Assembly: GCF_052324685.1 (NCBI RefSeq) | Contig: NC_135214.1 | Location: 793,501-857,500 of the forward strand | DNA: 64,000 nt | Reading direction: 5' to 3' | DNA from: Brachyhypopomus gauderio | Taxonomy: Eukaryota; Chordata; Actinopteri; Gymnotiformes; Hypopomidae | Shown: positions 1 through 10,897 of the stretch, piece after piece | Layout of the letters: every line of letters begins with the position of its first letter | Numbering within the stretch: the first letter of the stretch is position 1 | Position numbers and translations under genes: made by a program | Notes under the pieces: generated by a model | Told to the model about the DNA's origin: nothing | Seen by the model: the letters and a program-made list of their open reading frames with translations, nothing else | Databases searched by the model: none

Positions 1-158
1 CTTGAAGAGAATTTTTTACCTCTACTTTCTTGTAATGAAACAGAAAGCAACCAGTTTCTTAGATAAGAGAAGATAAGATGTAAAAGGTTTCTAAGTAACA
101 CAGTCCACATTCATAGTTGATAACCAGAGGTCAGAAGGGGAGCAAAACTATACATATG
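1..158. repeat. Block A repeat, partial copy at window start
   Basis: Nearly identical to about 62060-62216, and similar to 22045-22200 just upstream of IFI44-like gene 1. No coding content. It ends at exactly the same junction with a LINE fragment as the 62 kb copy, so both probably descend from one ancestor that already carried the LINE. Confidence 0.75.
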
Positions 159-360
159 CGGCCACAGCTCTGGTCTGCCGCATTGACAATGGAGGCACGG
201 AACAAAGCCCACTCAGACTCAATGTCTCTAGCCTGCCTTGGGATGCGTTCAAAGCTCTGCCGGATGTGGGAGTTAAAGACCTTTCTGACAGGATCCACTG
301 CCAGACGTTCCCAGCAAACCCTCACAATATGTTAGCGTCTGCCAAGTCTGTCTGGCATCC
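159..360 (-). mobile_element. Non-LTR retrotransposon (LINE) fragment
   Basis: The minus strand encodes a stretch with WERLAVDPVRKVFNSH and DIESEWALFRASIV. I recognise this as the region just after the endonuclease of a common fish LINE, probably RTE-like; the clade is uncertain. The piece is short and has no intact ORF. The 62217-62560 fragment appears to come from the same family. Confidence 0.6.
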
Positions 361-806
361 TCGCCCGCCATATGATTGTAGGTACCATGGTGAACCAGCA
401 GGTGGCAGTACCACTGGCAACACATTGAACTAGCTTGCTTGGATGGAAGTAAGGGTGTGTCTATAGTAGGGGTAACCTGTAATAGTCGCTGATTTGACTA
501 TAGTCGACTATACCCCCTAGTCGACTATGTCATAGTCGAATGTACCATTCTAACTGCATGGGGTGCCCAAGAATACTGCTAAGCATTAGTTGTTACATAA
601 ATGTCTTTGTTTTCATTATATATAGCCTTTTGTCAAATAAAGTCATCCTAATTTCTGTTAATAAATATTTTTAAATGAAGTGTGCTCATTAACAATTGGC
701 ATCTTCCTTACTACACATTAATAAATCACACCCTGCTGTTGCACAATCCAAATGAGCGGAGCTGAACACGCTACAGGATAGTCCGCATCTGCCGAGATTA
801 TAATGG
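361..806. other. Gene-free stretch with a repeated palindromic motif
   Basis: No coding region. Positions 490-545 carry several copies of the palindrome TAGTCGACTA. The same motif occurs near 17690, where it lies in a probable MITE, so this is likely a decayed DNA transposon end. Confidence 0.4.
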
Positions 807-1177
807 TGTGACGCTGGTGGCTGGCTGAAGGACGAGGCACGAGTCCAACGTGTTCCGTCAACATAACACTTTTAATACATATAACAACGCGCAGATAGCG
901 CACACAAAACACACGTTTACACTGAACGTGGTACATCTAGACCAGGGGTCGGCAACGCGTGCCATAGGTTGCCGACCCCTGATCTAGACAACGACGAGCA
1001 CAGGACACCGCGCGAATAGACAAATCACAAACACCACGTGATGACGAGACGAGCCACAGGTGAGTCGGATGATCACAGGACGTAACCGCACCCACGGAGA
1101 TCCACAGACTCAGACGAGTAGACGTAGACAGCGTAAACACACGCCCAAAAGGAGGGGTCGGAGACCGCAACGTGACA
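807..1177 (-). mobile_element. Solo LTR, family X
   Basis: Read on the minus strand it starts TGTCACGTTGCGG and ends GCGTCACA. It aligns along its length with the LTRs at 40572-40910 and 49270-49598. A perfect 5-bp target-site duplication AATGG lies at 802-806 and 1178-1182. There is no internal sequence, so it is a solo LTR left by LTR-LTR recombination. It landed at the start codon region of a hAT-like ORF that resumes at 1178. Confidence 0.85.
943..981. mobile_element. 39-bp hAT-type micro-element
   Basis: Perfect 14-bp terminal inverted repeats (CAGGGGTCGGCAAC and its complement) enclose only 11 bp. An exact 8-bp duplication ATCTAGAC flanks it at 935-942 and 982-989. TIR sequence and 8-bp duplication are the hAT signature. 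It sits inside the solo LTR and is absent from the other two LTR copies. Confidence 0.85.
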
Positions 1178-1320
1178 AATGGCTGCTAAAAAAACTTCTA
1201 AAGTATTTTTAAAAAGATAAAGATGAATCAAACAAAGTAAAGTGCAAGTTATGTCATGAACGTCTTTCATTTCACATGACAACAACCAACATGGCATACC
1301 ATTTAAAACGCGTAAGGTGA
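1178..1320 (+). pseudogene. hAT transposase N-terminus with BED zinc finger, decayed
   Basis: After the LTR the + strand reads MAAKKTSKVFLKR, then a stop, then (about 1239-1317) a BED-type finger with KCKLCHE and a spaced H...H in NMAYHLKRV. The duplicated AATGG means the solo LTR interrupted this frame at its probable ATG. In-frame stops show it is inactive. Confidence 0.6.
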
Positions 1321-2273
1321 AAAAAAAACAATTCAGCCGTTTGTTGTTTCGGTCGTGTCGTGTTGTCTCGTCGCGGTGCGTCTTGGCAAGTAGGCCTTTA
1401 AACATTTTTTTTTGTTGTTTGCTTTTTAAACCCCGTTACTTGAACCTTTCCTTATATTTTTTTCATAAAAAAATTAATAAGTAAATAAATAAAAGATGAA
1501 TAAAGCCAACCTTCCATGTTTATTCATTTATCTGAGTGTTTTAGGTTTTTACTTTGAAGTGGACAAAAGGAATGAGAATGGGATCCCGTTTAAGGTGCTC
1601 TAGATAAAAAAAAAAAAACAGTGTCTATTTGCACCCGGGTACAAGTAGCATTTGCCACACAGCGACGCTATTTTCACCCCTTAATTTAAAAAAGAAAGCG
1701 AACCGATCTGCGCATGTCTATTAATGAATAAGATAAGATAAGCCTTTATTAGTCCTGCAATGCGCGGAGCGAAAAGGCGCAAATTCAAAGGAAGCGATGG
1801 GAAACAGAGACAGTAGGAAATGGTAAGCAGAATTTGGTTAATAGTTATGTATAAAGGTCCATCACTCAATTTAACTCTAAATTTTAAGATATATATTTAA
1901 GAAATAGTGTGAGAATTATTGTCCAACGAACACTGTTGACTGAACACTGATATATTTTTGAGCTAATAGGAGCATTATAGCTAACTTGCAAATGTCATCT
2001 TATTTTATTTTATGTTCACAGACAATGAAGAAATCACTTCTAAAACGAAGTCCAGAGGTAAAGTTAATTCCAGTTTGTGATAAATGTAGCTATATTTTAT
2101 TTTCTATTCTGTTTATTGTTGATGTAAATGTTTGTTTGCCGCTCAAATAACAACGGTCTTTGCACATATATTATGTATATATGTGTGCTGGTCTCGAAAT
2201 GAGGTGTGTTCAGGTAATATCTGTCGCTGCAACGTAGCTCACGCTACAGAGCTTGGAGGCAGACACAAACGCT
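1321..2273. other. Gene-free, A+T-rich stretch
   Basis: No supported gene. About 1730-1790 resembles the 3' tail of a fish SINE/LINE (a 'cctttattagtcctgcaatg'-type sequence). The rest shows no recognisable structure. Confidence 0.4.
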
Positions 2274-3352
2274 TGCTTGACACAATAAATGTATGTCGTT
2301 CCGATAACCGGAGGAAAAAAATAAATATATATAATATAGCCATTTTTTTTCATTGTGCGGACCACTAACGTAACTTCACACGTTAGTTCACTGCGTTAGC
2401 GTCGGACTCCAAGCGGAGCTGTAGATTGTACTTTTATGTAAATCAGCGTAATGCTGGTAAATGCAGATTAAACAATGGCTGCTTCAGTTGGACAAATACA
2501 AGCTGTGGCTTCAGAAAGACAAGGACACGGGACGTGCAAAATGTGCACTGTGTGGTTAACCAATTGGTTAACGATGGGGTTAGAGACTGAAAAGTCCGTT
2601 GTAAAGCAGTTTTCGTCGTTAAGCGCGAACATAACCGCGGGAAGGTATTTTGCTTAGGGGGTGCTGAAGGGGGGGGGGGGGGTAGTGTTGTGCTTTACGT
2701 CACAGCAAATATGCAAATACAAGCCCTACACTCTGAGTTTGACAGCAAGTACAGCACACAAGATACATATACACCAGCTATTTAACAGAGAAATGCACTC
2801 TGCACAGCGGCAGGACAAACCACTGTCCTACCTCAGGGTTGCCAACTCTTAACACTAGGACTACCAGCATTTTCACTCCAAAATTTTGTACCTGGTCTCC
2901 ACCAGGGGGCAGTTCTGGGGACATTTGCATTCCATTAGGCCACCCTTTGTTATGTACATGCAACCACTTAGGGGGGGGTGATGGTGTCAGTTCATTGTTC
3001 TGCTGGATGTGTTCACTGACTCAGATAGAGAAGAAAAAAACCCTGGCCTCCCCCATTGCAGTGGTCATTTGGGCTGTGTTTTTTTTCTGCCCTTCCCTTT
3101 TTATAATAAATAATAATAATAACCTTTATTTGTATAGCACCTTTCATACATACATGCAACTCAAAGTGCTAAAAACTACTGAAAATAATGTTTGTGGGTG
3201 TGTGTGTGTGAGGCTGTATATGTGTTTGGGTGAATATGTATGAAAAGAGAGGTCACATGGAGACACACGAGCAGCTGATCTCTTCTGGTAAGATTTACTA
3301 AATGTCCTTTTTTGTTTACTGGTTATGGCTGTTGTGTTTTTGGAAGGAGACA

Positions 3353-3554
3353 CACTGTAAAAAGTACCATCTTGATAAGTTAAAATAGCTCAAGATTATT
3401 ATTCTATTTCAAGAAGCTAAGGGGTTTTTTTTGTATAAATTAATGTAAAAATATCTTTACCTAGTGGCAGTTTTTCAAAAGACGAAAACTATTTCAAAAA
3501 AGGTAAAACAAATCAGAGCTATTTTGACTAATAAAATGTTACTTTTTGCAGTGT
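3353..3554. mobile_element. MITE with CACTGTAAAAAGTA ends
   Basis: The left end CACTGTAAAAAGTA is mirrored by TACTTTTTGCAGTG at the right end, enclosing A+T-rich DNA without an ORF. Flanks GGAGACA and TGAGAACA look like a decayed target duplication. A truncated second copy lies at about 4909-5110 in the same piggyBac. Probably a hAT-type MITE. Confidence 0.6.
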
Positions 3555-3659
3555 GAGAACAATCCTACATAAGTACAAAAGAGGCTTACTTGAAATGTTT
3601 TGGAATTATAATTCAAATATTATGTTTGTGTCAATTTCACATTATTTCAACCTTTCACT

Positions 3660-4502
3660 AATCAAATCTCAAACCTATGTTCCTGTGGATCACGAGACTT
3701 CATCACCTCCAGAAAAGAGAGGTCACATGGAGTCACACGAGCAGCTGACAGAGACGGCAAAAGACGGCACAGTGTGGCATGAGGAAGAGATTGGTAGACA
3801 TTATGGAAGGCATCACAGCCCAATTGAATGCCATCCCATGAATGGAGAGCCAACTGCTTTTGCCAGAAGTGAAGTGTCTAGTCGCTTACAGAGTTTCCTC
3901 TGTTTCATCTCTCTGAAAATGCTTCGGACCATACAGGAGTGGACTGTTCAGCATGCACACCAGACGACACAGCATGAAAACTGGTTCATGGCCCTCCCTG
4001 AACTAATGGCTTTCATTGCCATCCTCGTCCAGCAATGCAGCAGCCCTCCATCATGAAGATTATGCAGCGATACCAGTTCCAGGACACACGCATGTGTGTA
4101 CAGCATGGACACACGCAGTGAACGAGCTGCAACTGACCCGTTTGCTGCAGTCTCTAATGTTTGGGGGTCTTTCATTGCCAACTGCTTCAATGCTTACAAC
4201 CCAGGAAGGCATATCACAATAGATGAGCAACAACATGCACAGGTGTAAAAGAGAGATGGGCAGACTTCTTGGTGAAGCTTGCAGGAGAGTTTGGACAGGC
4301 TCATATGGCAGCCAAGGAGGTGGCCAAGGAAAAGGTTCAGCAGCAACCACCCACACCTGACACAGGGAAAAGGGCATTGTGCCGAGTCAAGTGTGGCTGC
4401 AAGAATAATCATGCCACTAAGCGTTGTATTTCTTGTACTTAGTTTACATGTGGCAAGTGCAGAAAAGAGATGATGTGGCAGTGCCAGGTGTGTGCAGAGT
4501 AA
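3660..4502 (+). pseudogene. piggyBac A transposase, broken
   Basis: Frame 3553-4056 contains KDGTVWHEEEIGR and SSRLQSFLCFISLKMLRTIQ, matching the N-terminal part of the piggyBac B transposase. After a frame change, 4120-4240 reads DPFAAVSNVW then YNPGRHITIDEQQ, the first catalytic Asp region. It then jumps directly to the C-terminal cysteine-rich domain (about 4380-4502, RVKCGCKNNH, FTCGKCRKEM, CQVC). The region with the second and third catalytic Asp is missing, so no active enzyme can be made. Confidence 0.8.
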
Positions 4503-5530
4503 CACGTTTCGTTACTGTGCGAATATCAATAAAGCTAACTTGAATCAAAATTTCTGGCAATGTTGACTTTGGGGGGGGGGGGGGGTGATAGTGTAAGGCA
4601 CCTCTTCCTGTACTCTGTACTGTATTTTAGACATTGAGGGCTTTTGAGGGGACGTTGTGGATGAACACTGACCAGTGGCTGACCATGAACACTGAACACT
4701 GACCCTCTTTTCTCTCCTTCTCTTTTCTCTGTATGTCCCACCAATTATTTTTATTACTATTGTACTGTATTTTACAGAATTGTTTTCTTTTTATTCTTAC
4801 ATAGAAATAAAGTTGTCCTCCAAAGATTGGGGGGGGGGGGGGGGCAAAAAAAAGAGAGTAGTGACTCGGAAATCTCTTCTGGTAAGATTGTTTTTGTGTT
4901 TTTGGAAGAGACACACTAAAAAGTACCATCTTGATAAGTTAAAATTGCTCAAGATTATTATTCTATTTCAAGTAGCTGAGGGTTTTTGTATAAATGTATG
5001 TAAAAATATCTTTACCTATGGGCAGTTTTTCAAAAGACTAAATACTGAAAATAAGGTTAAAAAAATCAGTGCCATTTTGAATAATCAATATGCCACTTAT
5101 ATGTCACTATAATTCAAATATTATGTTTGTGACTTCTGACTTCTTCTCACTTTGTGACTTCTTGCAAGAGAGCTTGCAGTCTCTTGTGGCAGGCAGCCAA
5201 AGGTGTGTATTGAAGCAGCAACCACCCACACCTGAGACACGCCTCATTTACATAACACTGGAGGTAAGAAGGGCTTATCACACCTCCCAACCCTAGCCTT
5301 CTGGCTAAGCTCTGGTACGTGGCAGGGATGATAGCCTTTTGGCTAAGGTATGTCCACCCCAGTGTTAAGCATTGAGCGTGAGACACACGCATTTGACTGT
5401 CTTCACACGCCACACATCCGAGTTCTCACGCCGAAAAAAAATCTAGTTTATTTACCTCTGATCTACATCTATGATGCAATGAGTTACTAGTTCGCTCTGG
5501 CGCCAACCACCGGCGGTCGATCGCGATATA

Positions 5531-6025
5531 TTACTTAACTTGTGTCCCCCCCATCGACAATTTACACTCGCCACCGCCTCCAGGTTCAAATCTCACTCCA
5601 AGCGATCTTGAAAAGTTGGCAACCCTGCTAACTTCTTTCTGCAGCTGCGCCCAGGTGTCCCATAAAACCCCAAACGTAGCCTTTCTCTCAGGGTTGGCAC
5701 TAATGAAAGTCTTCATTAAAACGTGAATGTCCAAACTCTCCAAAATGTGACTGTGCACATGCATAAGTGCTAGATGTGTCAGTCTCTTTTGTGTCATTGT
5801 AGTGCGTAACCAGGTTTTCAGGCGGCACAGAGCAGAGAACGTTCTCTCAGATGAAGCGGCTGAGACAGGAAGGCTGAGGCAAAGCTTTATAAAGTTTTCA
5901 GCTTGTTGGAAAACACTTCGTGTTTGAGGATGGAGCTTAGATATGCTTGTTGCTATGTCCTGCACGCTGTTGCACTGTGAACCTTGAATGACATCAAGTA
6001 TTTTTAATTGAAGTTCCAGGCGCAC
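5531..6025 (-). pseudogene. hAT transposase C-terminal dimerisation domain (copy 1)
   Basis: An open stretch of 164 residues carrying the typical hAT C-terminal motif: FIKLCLSLPVSAASSERTFS then LCRLKTWLRTTM. The upstream catalytic domain is absent. The last ~25 residues (from VANFSRS) run into a different repeat, so the end is not native. The same fragment, with a frameshift, is at 26867-27359. Confidence 0.75.
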
Positions 6026-6627
6026 TCGGTCACCATTTAGCTGCTGTGGATGATGAACCAGATGATTATTATTATTAGTAGTAGTAGTAACAATATTTAC
6101 TAAATGATTTTTTTCAGTTATTTGTTTTATTCATTTTTATGTTTTGGTATCTATCATTTTTCTTTAGTTACAGACGTTTGAAGTTATACTCGTAGTGCCC
6201 ACAGGAGGTGCTGCAGCACCCCCAGCACCCCTACTTCCCGCGGTTATGAGCGCGAACCTAGATTTAGATACGCTTTAATCGTAAATACAGTATAGAAAAA
6301 AACTAACAATGTTCTTGTGCATACAGCGTGAGAAAGAGCAATCGCGTTGCCGAGATGGGCTGCGGTGGAGGCTGTGCTGCTTCAGCTTATCGTACACAAC
6401 ACTCTACAACACTACACTACACAATGAAAAAAAATGGCTATATTATATATATTTATTTTTTTCCTCCGGTTATCGGAATGACATACATTTATTGTGTCAA
6501 GCAAATTTCCATGACTTTTCCAAAACATTTGAGTATTTTTATTTTTTCCAAAACTTATCCAGGCCTGGAAATTGATATTTTCAAATTCCATAACTTTTCC
6601 AGGTTTTTCATGACTGTACGAACCCTG

Positions 6628-6783
6628 TTACAAAAACAATTTTGTCCAGTCTATTTTTTGTTTTGTGTAAAATTATATAATCTTGTCTTTTTGTTCTCTA
6701 TTTTTGTGTTGTTTCAGTACACACAAATGACATGAATGTGTATAACAAAATATGTACAGTTGTCCTTTTGAATTAAGGTTTTT
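6628..6783. mobile_element. Tc1-like 3' fragment
   Basis: Sequence with 'aattttgtcca', 'ttgttttgtgtaaaatta' and 'gtgtataacaaaatatgta' matches the right part of the Tc1-like element at 30950-31080. No transposase and no clear terminus. It immediately abuts the long-TIR element. Confidence 0.4.
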
Positions 6784-7270
6784 GCATGACCGAGTCAATA
6801 TGCCAGACTTATAATGTAATGACTATTTTATATAAGCTAATATTTGTATTTTCTCCCAAGAAGGAAGAAAAACGAAAGAACATTTGTGAAGGAGACTCCT
6901 TCGACAGGTGTGAGGAATTCCAGAGAGCACTGAGTTTATGGAGTGAAGAGGGCTACCATCCAATGCCCAAAATTTTAATTCATTTAACACTGGAGCTCCT
7001 GAGATTTCAAGGTTCTGAGGACATCACCCCTCCTTCTCCTGCCCAATTAGCAGGACCATACATATGTTAATTTCAGAGCAAGACAGGAGCAGAAAGACAG
7101 GCAGGAGCTCTGTGGCAGGAGCTCTGTGGTGCACCAGGTCTAGTCTGTGTGCAGTCTGTGTGCACCAGGTCTAGTTTGTAGTCTAAAATAAATAAATAAA
7201 GTTTAGCCCTGTTTCGGCGTTATGTGTGAAGCGCTACATATTGACATAAGTATTATTTAGAGCGGTGAAC

Positions 7271-7760
7271 CATTATCATTAGCGTGGTATTGGCGTTATG
7301 TATGAAGCAAGCGTCTCAGATTTTCTTGTGTATGCACTTCAATAGCGCCACACATTTACATGGCTGAACCAACCATTATCACGGGTCCATATTGTTCCCG
7401 TGAAACACATTATCATTAGCGTGGTATTGGTGTTATGTATGAAGCAAGCGTCCCAGATTTTCTTGTGTATGCACTTCAATAGCGCCACACATTTACATGG
7501 CTGAACCAACCATTATCACGGGTCCATATTGTTCCCGTGAAACACATTATCATTAGCGTGGTATTGGCGTTATGTATGAAGCAAACGTCCCAGATTTTCT
7601 TGTGTATGCACTTCAATAGCGCCACACATTTACATGGCTGAACCAACCATTATCACGGGTTCATATTGTTCCCGTGAAACACATTATCATTAGCGTGGTA
7701 TTGGCGTTATGTATGAAGCAAGCGTCCCAGATTTTCTTGTGTATGCACTTCAATAGCAGC
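7271..7760. repeat. 137-bp tandem repeat, about 3.5 copies
   Basis: Units start 'cattatcattagcgtgg' at 7271, 7408, 7545 and 7682, exactly 137 bp apart and nearly identical, so the array is young or homogenised. Each contains an inverted pair 'cacgggtccatattgttcccgtg'-like hairpin. No ORF. It lies about 0.7 kb upstream of the transposase ATG, in the likely 5' region of piggyBac B. Confidence 0.9.
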
Positions 7761-7816
7761 AACAAAGTAATAAAGGTATAGTAAAGTAATATTTATTTTT
7801 ACATTTACTTATTTTT

Positions 7817-8240
7817 ACTCATACAGCATAGTAACATAATATTTTTTTGCAGTGTTTATGCTTGTGTTTGACTGATATTTCGTTTGTGTAAATAAGATAT
7901 TTCGTTCGTGTAAATAACTTAGCGTCATTTATTTATTTTTACTCATACAGCATAGTAATATAATATTTTTTGCAGTGTTTATGCTTGTGTTTGACTGATA
8001 TTTCGTTCGTGTAAATAAGATATTTCGTTTGTGTAAGTAACTTAGCGTCATTTATTTATTTTTACTCATACAGCATAGTAATATAATATTTTTTGCAGTG
8101 TTTATGCTTGTGTTTGATATTTCATTTGTGTAAATAAGATATTTCGTTTGTGTAAATAACAGCGTCATTTATTTATTTTTACTCATACAGCATAGTAATA
8201 TAATATTTTTTGCAGTGTTTATGCTTGTGACTGATATTTG
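7817..8240. repeat. ~120-bp tandem repeat, about 3.5 copies
   Basis: Units beginning 'actcatacagcatagtaa' occur at 7817, 7941, 8064 and 8181 (spacings 124, 123 and 117). Each ends with one or two copies of 'gatatttcgttcgtgtaaat'. The unit also resembles intron 1 of the downstream transposase (about 8820-8912), suggesting it arose by amplification of intron-like sequence. Confidence 0.85.
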
Positions 8241-8485
8241 ACTGATATTCACGGATTGCCGTGAACCATTATCACGGGTCCAATCACCTTTTATTGTTCC
8301 CGTGTATGCAGGGGATTAGCCCGGTTTCGGTTTCGGCGTTATGTGTGAAGCGCCACCTATTATAATAAAGTATAATTAGTATGCGCTGTTGTGGGTGTGT
8401 TCTTCAGTCATGATAAAAGCTGAAACCCAAAGGCAGGCGACTTACATTTTCACTACTATCCTGTGTGGAGACGACGCAAAACACC

Positions 8486-9957
8486 ATGGCAAGACAGAGG
8501 ACGTTCACCGGTCAAGAAGTTGCGGCCTTGCTGACCAACGAGGACTGCTGTGAGTCCGATGCGGGAGAAGGACCCTCCTGTTTTTTGACCAGCGATTCAT
8601 CCGACGCAGAAAGAAGCAGTACATCGGATGAGGTACAACAGAGCCCTCCAAGGAAGAGACGGACACATGCTGACACCACACCTGCATCAACCGTACGGGC
8701 AAAAGATGGAATTGTTTGGGTGAAGGTTGGCATCGCACGCTCTCGTGTCAGCAGCTGTTCGCCTAATTCAACATTCGTTGAGCCGTCCGGGCCTACAGAG
8801 CATGCAAAGGTATAGTAACTTCATATTTCTTTCCAGTGTTTCTGCTTGTGTTTGAATGATATTTAGTACGTGTAATTTACCTAACGTCATTTGTTTACTT
8901 TTACTAATACAGCGTAGGATCACAAGCAGACTGCAGAGTTTTCTGTGTTTGCTCGACATGGAGATGCTGCGAATCATCACAGACTGCACTGTCCATGAAG
9001 CCCGCAGAACAGACAGCAGCTGGAGTTTGTCGGTCAGCGAGTTTATGGCATTCGTAGCAATCCTATTTCTACGAGCAGTCCTCTGTCCAGTTGGAGCGAT
9101 GTCGGACTGTTGGTCGGCAATGTTCGCTGTGCCTTCGATCCAGGAGACAATGGCACGGGACCGCTACCAAGAAATCATGCGGTACTTGCGCTTTGATAAT
9201 AAGGACACCCGTGCGGAGCGTGCAAAGAGCGACAGATTTGCTGCGATTTCGGACATCTGGCAGCGATTTGTGAACAACTGCATTTTGTGCTATAACCCAG
9301 GCAAGGAACTGACAGTCGACGAGCAGCTGTTTCCGACCAAGGTTCGCTGTCCATTCACCCAGTACATTGCCTCAAAGCCGGACAAGTTTGGAATAAAGTT
9401 TTGGGTTGCTTCTGAGTTGAACACAAAGTACATGTGCAACGCCATTCCATACCTTGGAAAGGACCCCGATCGTCCCAAGGGGGAAAGAGTGTCCGAGAAT
9501 GTGGTGATGAAGCTTATGAAGCCATACCTGGGCAAGGGCAGAACTGTAGCCACAGACAATTTTTTCACATCTCTTTCCCTGGCTAAGAAGCTGCTGGAAT
9601 GCAACACGACTCTGCTTGGGACAATGAACAAGATTCGCCGAGAAGTTCCTTTGGAAGCCAAAAATGCCAAGGGACGTGAGAAGTTGTCAACGGAGGTGTA
9701 CAGATCCGATGATGCGCTTCTGACGGTGTATGCCTCCAAGCCCAACAAAACAGTTTGCGTTCTGAGCACTATGCACACGCACGTGGAGATTGCAGACGAC
9801 CGCAAAAAGAAGCCAAACACTGTGACGGACTACAACCGGACGAAGGTATGCATGTGTTGGCATTGATAAATCAATTTATCATACATGAATGAATTTATTC
9901 AAAATATAACATGTACTTCTTTGTATTTGTTCCTTGCAGTGCGCCGTTGACATCATG
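8486..9957 (+). pseudogene. piggyBac B transposase, exons 1, 2 and start of exon 3
   Basis: Cut-and-paste DDD transposase. Exon 1 (8486-8809, 108 codons) is acidic/serine-rich with a basic PPRKRRTH patch that could be a nuclear localisation signal. Intron 1 has GT/AG ends. Exon 2 (8913-9845, 311 codons) carries the catalytic core: TVDEQLF (Asp about 244) and TVATDNFF (Asp about 323). Intron 2 ends ...ttgcag. Exon 3 starts at 9940 with CAVDIM, giving the third Asp. There is no stop or frameshift up to residue about 425, where a LINE interrupts it; coding resumes at 15062. It is classed as broken only because of that insertion. The ATG at 8486 was chosen over an upstream GTG in the same frame. 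Confidence 0.88.
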
Positions 9958-10152
9958 GACCAGAAGCATAATTATGTGCTACAGTCAGAGTCTCCACTTC
10001 CTCTCCAAGTGTACCATGAAAACAAACAAAAGCGAGGACTAATTCAACATGTGATTACCAGCAACCGCGTGCGTAGAGAAAGACGAAGAAATAAAGTAAA
10101 TAAAGTAAATAAAGACAAGCCAAACTAACAACACCAGGGCAGGGGGTCTACG

Positions 10153-10862
10153 GCCTGGGGGCTGCTACAACCGCTGCTAACTCTGCTCGGCTACCCGCCT
10201 GGGGGCTGCTACAACCGCCGCTAACTCTGCTCGGCTACCCGCCTGGGGGCTGCTACAACTGCTGCTAACTCTGCTCGGCTACCCGCCTGGGGGCTGCTAC
10301 AACCGCCGCTAACTCTGCTCGGCTACCCGCCTGGGGGCTGCTACAACCGCTGCTAACTCTGCTCGGCTACCCGCCTGGGGGCTGCTACAACCGCCGCTAA
10401 CTCTGCTCGGCTACCGGCCTGGGGGCTGCTACAACCGCCGCTAACTCTGCTCGGCTACCCGCCTGGGGGCTGCTACAACTGCTGCTAACTCTGCTCGGCT
10501 ACCCGCCTGGGGGCTGCTACAACCGCCGCTAACTCTGCTCGGCTACCCGCCTGGGGGCTGCTACAACCGCCGCTAACTCTGCTCGGCTACCGGCCTGGGG
10601 GCTGCTACAACCGCCGCTAACTCTGCTCGGCTACCCGCCTGGGGGCTGCTACAACTGCTGCTAACTCTGCTCGGCTACCCGCCTGGGGGCTGCTACAACC
10701 GCCGCTAACTCTGCTCGGCTACCGGCCTGGGGGCTGCTACAACCGCTGCTAACTCTGCTCGGCTACCGGCCTGGGGGCTGCTACAACCGCTGCTAACTCT
10801 GCTCGGCTACCGGCCCGGGGGCTGCTACAACCACTGCTAACTTTGCTCGGCTACCCGCCTGG
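10153..10862. repeat. 44-bp tandem repeat, ~16 units, in LINE 5' region
   Basis: Units begin 'gcctgggggctgctacaac' every 44 bp, from 10153 to the ORF1 leader. Variation is almost confined to a few positions (ccgccgc versus ccgctgc or ctgctgc; ctaccc versus ctaccg). G+C-rich, unlike the A+T-rich ORFs. The placement is like the promoter monomers of mouse L1, so a promoter role is an inference. Confidence 0.93.
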
Positions 10863-10897
10863 CTCAAAGCTTCTGTGTGGCTGCTTTGAGTTTGAAT

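Larger units (their letters stand above)
2853..5364 (+). mobile_element. piggyBac-type element A (TTAA-flanked, defective)
   Basis: TTAA at 2849-2852 and 5365-5368 flank the insertion, with ends CACTAGGACTACC on the left and ...CCACCCCAGTG on the right. The collinear copy near 26.7 kb reads straight through a single TTAA (26693-26696) with the same flanks on both sides, so it serves as an empty-site control. The inside holds a decayed piggyBac transposase, a MITE and scrambled partial duplications (3241-3290 repeats 3715-3760; 5160-5240 resembles 4280-4360). Confidence 0.88.
2274..6627. mobile_element. Long-TIR hAT-like element, copy 1, interrupted by piggyBac A
   Basis: Sequence 2274-2848 plus 5369-6420 is collinear with 26119-27750 (copy 2). 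In copy 1 about 85 bp at 2274-2357 recurs inverted at 6421-6500, and the right end runs to ...ACGAACCCTG at 6627, the complement of copy 2's left end, so the element has TIRs of about 200 bp with the outer left arm lost here. Inside are a + strand BED-like segment (about 2475-2560, read LDKYKLWLEKDKDTGRAKC with its frame shifted by mutation) and a minus-strand hAT dimerisation domain. The whole is probably a composite of two hAT pieces. Confidence 0.65.

Noticed and set aside
4571..4844. Long G runs (also near 2669, 26515, 40001)
   Set aside because: Homopolymer G tracts of 10 or more could form quadruplexes, but they sit in transposon debris and may be length-uncertain in the assembly; no functional claim is made.
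6786..7070. 94-codon + strand ORF
   Set aside because: No recognisable domain, and the DNA runs into a possible piggyBac end; not supported as a gene.
9290..9820. 176-codon minus-strand ORF
   Set aside because: A shadow of the piggyBac catalytic exon, which has unmistakable motifs on the + strand.
10153..10862. Regular 44-bp units resembling a CRISPR array
   Set aside because: Units are contiguous with no unique spacers, no cas genes are present, and the context is a eukaryotic LINE 5' region.
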